Assembly (NCBI GenBank): GCA_000416005.1
Contig: KE356563.1
Span: 428,137-433,638, forward strand
Length of the DNA: 5,502 nucleotides
Direction of reading: 5' to 3'
Source of the DNA: Haloquadratum sp. J07HQX50
GTDB taxonomy: Archaea; Halobacteriota; Halobacteria; Halobacteriales; Haloferacaceae
Below, in pieces: positions 1 through 4,470 of the stretch. A program made the translations under genes and the position numbers. Below the pieces are notes generated by a model, which worked only from the letters and a program-made list of their open reading frames with translations, was not told the DNA's origin and did no database searches. How positions within the stretch are numbered: the stretch's first letter is position 1; each line of letters begins with the position of its first letter.

Positions 1-502
1 CAGCGATAACCGTCCATCATCAGATTCCCTCATCGTGGCGCTTCGTGTTGGTTATTCCACAGGCAGAACCGGGACGGAGTGGAGAGGCCGAGGAGCAGAG
101 CATGCGGGAACGTTGTTGAACATGCTGATGCAGAGATTGCAAATAAGATCGGCTGGAGTTGTTTCACGACGGCTCCTCCCAGCGATAGCTGATAGTAATC
201 TTGAGCGATTCGGATCAGCAATTACTGAGATTAGTCGGCTGAATGGAACGTGGTATACTAATGAGCAAGGCGGTGTATATCGACCCCCAGCAGGGGAGGT
301 GATTTCTCATCTTCAGGACTCGGCGGCATGCTTTGGGACAGGGCAGTCGTCATGGGGGCCAACTGTGTATACAATCACAGACTCTGAGCATCTACAGACA
401 ACCAAAGAAGCAGCACGTGAAGCTGTTCAGTTGAGTGGTACCGATGCAACGATACTCACCGTCTCTGGCCGGAATGCTGGTGCTCGTGTCGATTCGAGAT
501 AA
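1..502 (+). pseudogene. Beta-RFAP synthase-like GHMP-family protein, 5'-truncated by window edge, two frameshifts
   Basis: This is the C-terminal half of a beta-ribofuranosylaminobenzene 5'-phosphate synthase family protein. In methanogens that enzyme joins 4-hydroxybenzoate (or pABA) to PRPP in methanopterin synthesis; the role of the haloarchaeal homologue is unclear. Three frames must be joined. Positions 3-110 read AITVHHQIPSSWRF, then VLVIPQAEPGRSG and EEQSMRE. Positions 112-150 read VVEHADAEIANKI. Positions 152-499 read AGVVSRRLLPAI, ISRLNGTWYTNEQGGVYRPP, the glycine-rich GTGQSSWGPTVY of the GHMP C-terminal domain, and end RNAGARVDSR before TAA. The joins imply one extra base at about 111 (C) and one at about 151 (G). 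Without correction the first frame stops at 117-119. A naive ORF from the GTG at 35 gives 155 residues, of which about the first 39 are out of frame. About 165 residues of the restored protein are visible. Either a real pseudogene or assembly errors; the family call is strong, the broken state moderate. Confidence 0.78.
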
Positions 503-609
503 TTCCAGATCGTGTGAGGCGATGATTATGACGATACGATAGCAGATGACCATTCTATCGGTGAGCGAGGCAGGTGTTGTGTGACCGGATAGAAACTCGA
601 TTTGCTCAT

Positions 610-646
610 GATGAGTTTGAGAGTCTCTCTGAAGAGACTGCTCATC
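610..646 (+). repeat. Hairpin-forming inverted repeat in the spacer before tfs
   Basis: A perfect 7-bp stem AGTCTCT (622-628) / AGAGACT (633-639) closes on a CTGA loop. An outer 6-bp stem GATGAG (610-615) / CTCATC (641-646) extends it across an asymmetric internal loop (6 nt against 1 nt). A competing small stem CTCAT-G-ATGAG lies at its left foot. It sits about 110 bases after the RFAP-synthase stop and about 35 bases before the TATA box of the next gene. It could be a transcript 3' end or a regulatory element. No T run follows, so it is not a classical terminator. The pairing is read directly; the function is unknown. Confidence 0.45.
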
Positions 647-680
647 GGGTGTTTTGCACCGCGTCGGTGACATTCGGGCA

Positions 681-688
681 TTTATATC
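681..688 (+). promoter_or_regulatory. TATA box of the TFS gene
   Basis: TTTATATC lies 28-35 bases before the ATG at 716. An archaeal TATA box normally places the transcript start about 25 bases downstream, here near 708-712, so the mRNA would be leaderless or nearly so. No Shine-Dalgarno-like sequence precedes the ATG, which fits a leaderless haloarchaeal transcript. Confidence 0.55.
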
Positions 689-715
689 GCTCTGAGTGTA
701 TAGTTATAGGCTAGT

Positions 716-1036
716 ATGCAATTCTGCGATAAGTGTGGCTCGATGATGAAAAAGCAACATGACGAGATGGTCTGTACCGACTGTGGATACCAGAGTGAGC
801 AACACGTCGACACGGAAGATTTCATTAGCACTGAAGCACAGATAGATGCTGAGGTTATCGAAACAGAGGAAGGGACGAGTTTTGAGGGTAAGCCGACCGA
901 TGATTCTGTCGTGTGCGATGATTGTGGAAATACTGTCGCGTATTATACGATCAAACAGACCGGATCAGCAGACGAACCACCAACACGATTCTTTAAATGT
1001 ACAGACTGTGGATATCGGTGGCGAGAATACAGCTAA
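716..1036 (+). CDS. tfs: Transcript cleavage/elongation factor TFS (TFIIS-like, RPA12/RPB9/TFIIS family)
   Basis: TFS rescues backtracked RNA polymerase by inserting an acidic hairpin into the active site and stimulating cleavage of the RNA 3' end; it acts in the cytosol bound to RNA polymerase. The 106-residue protein has the normal length and architecture. The N-terminal zinc ribbon has C4-x2-C7 and C20-x2-C23. An acidic linker covers residues about 30-60 and includes STEAQIDAEVIETEEG. The C-terminal zinc ribbon has C67-x2-C70 and C95-x2-C98. Between the last cysteine pairs lies QTGSADEPPTRFF with the catalytic Asp86-Glu87, so the factor should be active in cleavage rather than an inhibitory paralogue. 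The ATG at 716 is chosen because MQFCDKCG is the conserved start and a TATA box is correctly spaced upstream. The gene stands alone, with spacers of about 210 and 380 bases. Confidence 0.95.
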   Translation: MQFCDKCGSMMKKQHDEMVCTDCGYQSEQHVDTEDFISTEAQIDAEVIETEEGTSFEGKPTDDSVVCDDCGNTVAYYTIKQTGSADEPPTRFFKCTDCGYRWREYS

Positions 1037-1415
1037 TTCGCACACGATCGTGATGACGAGCAGATTTCTGCACCCTGCATTCACGCTGAGAGGACGTGTT
1101 TTCTCAGATAGACAAATGAGATGCTACAGGCACAAAGCTGTGTAAACTGGTTCTCCCATTCGCCCACTGTGCTCGCGGTGTGCTACTCAAAAGTATCAGA
1201 CGATGCGTCGACTGCTGAGTAAACCCGTCGGATCTGGAAAGACAGCGCACGACGTGTGGGAAACCTCTATGACCGAGAACACTGTCGTGTCACCCCTCCA
1301 GACTCATCGATCACGCTGATTTCTTCAAACGAAAGGACTGAGCCCGAACCGATTACACACACGGAAAAAGATATTCTGCGAGAGGTTTTAACATCCTCCT
1401 CATCCTAAGTATAGT
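1037..1415. other. 379-base intergenic region without a convincing gene
   Basis: I find no ORF with a recognisable product on either strand. A 30-codon ATG ORF starting at 1052 (MTSRFLHPAF...) has Arg-rich, non-acidic composition unlike the neighbours and no promoter. A perfect 10-bp palindrome CACGATCGTG lies at 1043-1052, just after the TFS stop. No tRNA or rRNA signature and no long T run were seen. The right end holds the PspA promoter. The length leaves room for an unrecognised small RNA or a decayed gene, but nothing in the sequence supports either. Confidence 0.5.
1386..1392 (+). promoter_or_regulatory. Probable TATA box of the pspA-like gene
   Basis: TTTTAAC, preceded by the purine-rich GAGAGG that could act as a BRE, is about 24-30 bases before the ATG at 1416. 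This is the spacing expected for a leaderless haloarchaeal transcript. No ribosome binding site is visible in the intervening sequence. Confidence 0.45.
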
Positions 1416-2191
1416 ATGGGAATTCTTTCACGTGCCTCTTACGTGATTCGCTCAAAGCTAAATACACTGCTGAATCGCGCTGAAGACCCAACCGAGACAC
1501 TTGAATACTCATATGAACAGATGCGTGATGAGCTCCAAGATGTCAAAGAAGGGATTGCAGACCTGACGACACAAAAAAAGCGCTTAGAAATACAGAAACG
1601 GCGTCTTGAAGAGAACATCGAAAATCATAACGATCAAGCCCGAGAGGCAGTTCGACAAGACAAAGAAGAACTGGCACGTCGTGCGCTCGAAAAAAAGCAG
1701 ACCAAAATGTCTCAAGTGGAGGACTTAGAAACGCAAATCGCCGAACTTGAGTCAACCCAACAGAACCTCGTTGAGAGAAAAATGAACTCCAGTCGCGGAT
1801 TGATGAGTTCCAGACCAAGAAGGAGACAATGAAAGCTCGCTACGAGGCAGCAGAGGCATCATCGAAAGTCTCTGAGGCAATGACGGGTGTAGGTGATGAG
1901 ATGAACGATGTGAGCCGGGCAATTGAACGCGCCGAAGAGGAGACTGATGAGATGGAAGCACGGTCTGAAGCAATGGATGAACTTGCCGAGACCGGTGCAT
2001 TTGACGAGGCGATGTCGGATAAAGATGCAATTGAACGAGAGCTCTCAGAGGGACGGACTGAAACAGAAGTCGAGACCGAACTGGAGACACTCAAATCAAA
2101 TGTCGATGGTGGCAGCGACACTGAGTCTGCACCACAAAAAGATTCCTCAACTGTCGATGCCGAACTTGAGGAGATCAAAAAAGATGAATAA
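1416..2191 (+). pseudogene. pspA: PspA/IM30 (Vipp1) family protein, split by a -1 frameshift at 1778-1782
   Basis: PspA/IM30 proteins are long coiled-coil membrane-associated proteins that protect or remodel the cytoplasmic membrane under stress; in haloarchaea PspA has been linked to salinity stress. Reading starts MGILSRASYVIRSKLNTLLN with EDPTETLEYSYEQMRDEL, the typical amphipathic N-terminal helix and PspA signature. A heptad-rich coiled coil follows to QQNLVERK (residue 122). At the A5 run 1778-1782 the frame is lost: the original frame continues for 16 aberrant, basic residues (RGLMSSRPRRRQ) to TGA at 1830-1832. Slipping back one base gives N-ELQSRIDEFQTKKET and runs into MKARYEAAEAS, SEAMTGVGDEMNDVSRAIERA and the acidic C-terminus ending EEIKKDE. 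The joined protein would be about 258 residues, normal for the family. The second piece has its own ATG at 1829 overlapping the first stop (ATGA). The best explanation is loss of one A (A6 to A5), by mutation or sequencing error; programmed slippage is possible but less likely. Confidence 0.85.
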
Positions 2192-2219
2192 ACAGTGACG
2201 CCGTTTCAACAGTAGAGGC

Positions 2220-2226
2220 TTTTTTA
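2220..2226 (+). promoter_or_regulatory. T-run: terminator of pspA and/or TATA-like element of the next gene
   Basis: TTTTTTA starts 29 bases after the PspA stop and 43 bases before the ATG at 2263. A T6 run is a typical archaeal intrinsic terminator. The same T-rich tract ending TTTTTAC could also serve as a weak TATA element giving a leader of about 15-20 bases. The sequence alone does not separate the two roles. Confidence 0.4.
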
Positions 2227-2249
2227 CCGCTGGTACGATTCTTCGCAGT

Positions 2250-2254
2250 AAGGA
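2250..2254 (+). promoter_or_regulatory. Possible Shine-Dalgarno of the GCS2-like gene
   Basis: AAGGA sits 8 bases before the ATG at 2263 and 14 bases before the in-frame ATG at 2269, so it favours the first start. It is a weak match to the archaeal anti-Shine-Dalgarno sequence, and it is the only plausible ribosome site among the starts in this window. Confidence 0.3.
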
Positions 2255-2262
2255 CTTGCCGT

Positions 2263-3834
2263 ATGGGCATGGAACACACGACGACAGATATTGTAGACGC
2301 ACTTACTGACGCCTCAATCTCACGATATCGAACACGGGCACGAGAGGAGGCAACACATATTCTTGATGCTATCTTCTCTGGGCAGTTTGAGACTGAAGAA
2401 TACGCCATCGGGATGGAATTAGAGGCGTATGTGGTCGATGATTCGAACCGGCTCATATCTGTCCCCGACGCAGTGTTTGAGACCGAGAGTTGCAGCCCTG
2501 AGCTCGGGATCCATAACGTGGAGATGCACACCCACCCGGATGTGCTCCGCGCAGATGGATTACGCCGTCAAAAGAGTCAGCTGGAGACAGTTTGTCGTAC
2601 AGTGGGCGAGTCACTATCGGCTCATCAAGCGACTGTGGTGTCTGATGCGCTTTGGACCATTCCACCGAGAGAGGGAACTCAGAGGTATCTCTCAGCGGGG
2701 AGTGAGCAAGATGGCATGTTTATTGCGAAGAATGGACGGAAAGTGCCACGATATCTGGCACTTGACTACGCAATTCGTGAGTACAATAACGGCACGATCG
2801 AGATTGGATTGCCCCAGCTGTCGTCTACACCCTCAATGATTGTCGAATCTCTGGCAACATCTATCCAACCGCACCTCCAGATTCCCAACCCCACGGATCT
2901 GCCTGCCTATATGAACGCGGGTATTCGGACGATGGGACCAGTGCTTGCGCTCTGTAGTAATTCACCGTTTCTACCAGCTGACCTTTACGCTGAGGTATCT
3001 GACGCTGATGCTGCAGAAATCATGACGGAAGCGTCTCATGAGTTGCGAATCCCAATTTTTGAGGAGTCTGTCGACACTGGCTCTCGAAAGTGTCGTGTTC
3101 CAGATGACGTTGACACGGTTCAAGAGCTCATTACTGATATCGTTGAAGATGAGATTATTATTTCACCTCCGACGCTTGATCAAGAGAATCGCTCACACAG
3201 TCTGTGCGATTATCCTGCTTTCAGCGCCAAGCGAGCAACATACTGGCGATGGATACGGCCAGTCATTTGCGGTCGAAAACCACGAGAGGAACAGAGAGAC
3301 CCCACCACGTCAACTTCATCTGGCTATCCATCGACCCGAATCGAATATCGTCCGCTCCCAACGCAACCAACAGTCCGGGATACGATTGGACTTCAGGCAC
3401 TCGTCTCTGGATTATTAATTGGGTTGGTTGAAGAAGATCATCCACTGTCCACGCTCTCGTGGGACGTTGCCGTCGAGAACTTTTATACAGCAGTTGATGA
3501 CGGACCGTCTGCAGATCTTGAGTGGATTACCACCGAAGGAAATGTGACTTCAGACCAGAGTCGGATGTATGCTGACCTCTTTACCGTTGCTCGGAGAGGG
3601 TTGTCTCGTGCTGGTGTCGAAGAGGCGACAATACAGTGGGCGCTACGACCAATCGAAATGCGTCGAAATGCAAGCTATCAAACACCAAGCGCGTGGAAGC
3701 ATGCTCAAGTGAAGCAAAAGTTCGATGACGGGCATACCCTGGAAACAGCCGTATCCGCAATGCAAGATGCCTATATCCGACAGATGAATCAGACGGATTC
3801 GTTCGTCGAGTGGGACCCCGCTCCAGCAGTGTGA
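2263..3834 (+). CDS. Glutamate-cysteine ligase (GCS2) superfamily protein, long haloarchaeal paralogue
   Basis: The protein is 523 residues and belongs to the ATP-dependent carboxylate-amine ligase/GCS2 fold, whose members join glutamate to an amine. Haloarchaea use gamma-glutamylcysteine as main thiol, but its known synthase (GshA) is shorter, so this longer paralogue may have another substrate. Visible landmarks: YAIGMELEAYVVDD (residues 48-60) carries the G-x-E-x-E motif expected for nucleotide/metal binding; HNVEMHTHPDVL (84-95); SLATSIQPHLQIP (196-208); ASHELRIPIFEESV (257-270); YWRWIRPVI (327-335); and RIEYRPLPTQPTVRDT (359-374), the other part of the active site. A Ser/Thr/Pro-rich insert lies at about 345-357. 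The frame is intact. ATG 2263 is preferred because AAGGA (2250-2254) lies 8 bases upstream; the in-frame ATG at 2269 is an alternative. The gene is monocistronic by spacing. The superfamily call is confident; the substrate is unknown. Confidence 0.82.
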   Translation: MGMEHTTTDIVDALTDASISRYRTRAREEATHILDAIFSGQFETEEYAIGMELEAYVVDDSNRLISVPDAVFETESCSPELGIHNVEMHTHPDVLRADGLRRQKSQLETVCRTVGESLSAHQATVVSDALWTIPPREGTQRYLSAGSEQDGMFIAKNGRKVPRYLALDYAIREYNNGTIEIGLPQLSSTPSMIVESLATSIQPHLQIPNPTDLPAYMNAGIRTMGPVLALCSNSPFLPADLYAEVSDADAAEIMTEASHELRIPIFEESVDTGSRKCRVPDDVDTVQELITDIVEDEIIISPPTLDQENRSHSLCDYPAFSAKRATYWRWIRPVICGRKPREEQRDPTTSTSSGYPSTRIEYRPLPTQPTVRDTIGLQALVSGLLIGLVEEDHPLSTLSWDVAVENFYTAVDDGPSADLEWITTEGNVTSDQSRMYADLFTVARRGLSRAGVEEATIQWALRPIEMRRNASYQTPSAWKHAQVKQKFDDGHTLETAVSAMQDAYIRQMNQTDSFVEWDPAPAV

Positions 3835-3955
3835 ACTCCCCTTCTCCTACCCAAACACCGTTTCGCTTCGTTCGGCTCGGTTGAGGACTGCCTCTTTCAT
3901 CACATTTCGAGGGGGATAGCCCGACCCTTGAGATCGGGGAGGAAGCCGGCACTTG
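3835..3955 (+). mobile_element. Possible IS200/IS605 (TnpB-type) right-end remnant
   Basis: The stretch ending AGCCCGACCCTTGAGATCGG then GGAGGAAGCC (3918-3946) resembles the G-rich hairpin end that follows tnpB genes in haloarchaeal IS200/IS605 elements; this is from memory, not a search. It folds as CCCGA (3920-3924) / TCGGG (3934-3938). The preceding bases encode, on the minus strand, KEAVLNRAERSETVFG followed by a stop (3847-3897), a type of tail also often seen around such elements, so orientation is uncertain. No transposase gene remains in the window; this would be a decayed end or a non-autonomous fragment. The exact boundaries are not determined. Confidence 0.33.
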
Positions 3956-3971
3956 TCCGAGTTGCAAAGAT

Positions 3972-3985
3972 GTCTGATGACAGAC
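3972..3985 (+). repeat. Short perfect hairpin GTCTG-ATGA-CAGAC
   Basis: A 5-bp perfect stem with a 4-base loop lies just to the right of the putative transposon end. The loop region contains TGATGA, which looks like a C box, but no matching D box and guide layout was found. Function unknown. Confidence 0.25.
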
Positions 3986-4040
3986 CCACAAATTCACGAA
4001 AGTAGTTGGCGGTCACAAGTATTGTCAATTACGGGCTGCC

Positions 4041-4071
4041 AGTCAGGCCCCTCAAATCGGGGTCGCTGACT
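4041..4071 (+). repeat. Compound stem-loop with AGTCAG/CTGACT arms
   Basis: The arms AGTCAG (4041-4046) and CTGACT (4066-4071) pair perfectly. Inside them CCCC (4048-4051) pairs with GGGG (4059-4062) around a TCAAATC loop. This is the best-formed hairpin of the gap and has the same C-run/G-run plan as the hairpin at 3920-3938. It may be another transposon-end relic or a structured RNA. Confidence 0.4.
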
Positions 4072-4201
4072 CGCGGATGCCTGCAACTCGAGATCGAGGG
4101 AGAATCATATCGAGATAACTCAAGACGCGGTGAGACCACCGATTTTCGAGGCTTGATCCCGCGATGCCGTTGACGATGAGGATTATCTGCTTCTATAGCG
4201 A

Positions 4202-4243
4202 CGCTTGAAACACGCGTATCACAGTGATGGGTTTTCTCAAGCG
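4202..4243 (+). repeat. Interrupted inverted repeat CGCTTGA ... TCAAGCG
   Basis: CGCTTGA (4202-4208) pairs with TCAAGCG (4237-4243). Inside, AAAC/GTTT can extend the pairing across a two-base bulge, and ATCAC (4218-4222) can pair with GTGAT (4224-4228) as an inner hairpin. Read directly from sequence; no function is assigned. Confidence 0.35.
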
Positions 4244-4470
4244 ACGCCAGTCTCGACAGACATTCGTTTGGACTATGCCAGCCGCTACTCGATACCGACG
4301 GCCCGCGTTGCTCCTTGAGGAAAGGGCCATAGCCTGTCAGAGCGATATACGTGAGCGATGTGTATCTATTCGAGGACATGACTGAATCTTTCAATGATGT
4401 GAGTAGTCAGGAGGAATCTGGCAAGAGAGTCCGAGAAGGTATCTCACCTTTCCAGCGAGATGCCGCTAAC

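Larger units (their letters stand above)
3835..4470. other. 636-base gene-free region between convergent genes, rich in hairpins
   Basis: No ORF here has a recognisable product; those present are short, Arg/Ser-rich rather than acidic, and lack promoters. The region holds several small inverted repeats (3920-3938, 3972-3985, 4041-4071, 4087-4098, 4202-4243) and repeated variants of a GAGATCGRGG motif. The composition and a transposon-end-like stretch at its left suggest decayed mobile DNA. No clear T-run terminator is seen for either flanking gene. Confidence 0.5.

Noticed and set aside
392..673. 93-codon minus-strand ORF across the end of the RFAP-synthase-like gene
   Set aside because: It is antisense to a strongly conserved coding frame, has non-acidic composition and no promoter.
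846..1145. 99-codon plus-strand ORF overlapping TFS and extending into the gap
   Set aside because: It overlaps the zinc-ribbon gene in another frame; its tail is Arg-rich and unlike haloarchaeal proteins.
1840..2178. Long Ser-rich minus-strand ORF opposite the second half of PspA
   Set aside because: Serine runs are the antisense image of GAx/GCx-rich acidic coding sequence; the plus-strand frame matches PspA.
3847..3900. Minus-strand reading MKEAVLNRAERSETVFG followed by a stop, as the tail of a tnpB gene
   Set aside because: The tail is suggestive, but upstream on the minus strand there is no TnpB catalytic sequence (no RuvC DED region), so no gene can be called; it is kept only as context for the possible element end.
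3961..4000. C/D-box guide RNA suggested by TGATGA at 3975-3980
   Set aside because: No correctly spaced D/D' boxes or terminal stem; the TGATGA is part of a simple hairpin.
4029..4394. 121-codon minus-strand ORF in the gene-free region
   Set aside because: Ser/Arg-rich, no family resemblance, no promoter or ribosome site; it probably survives by chance in decayed DNA.
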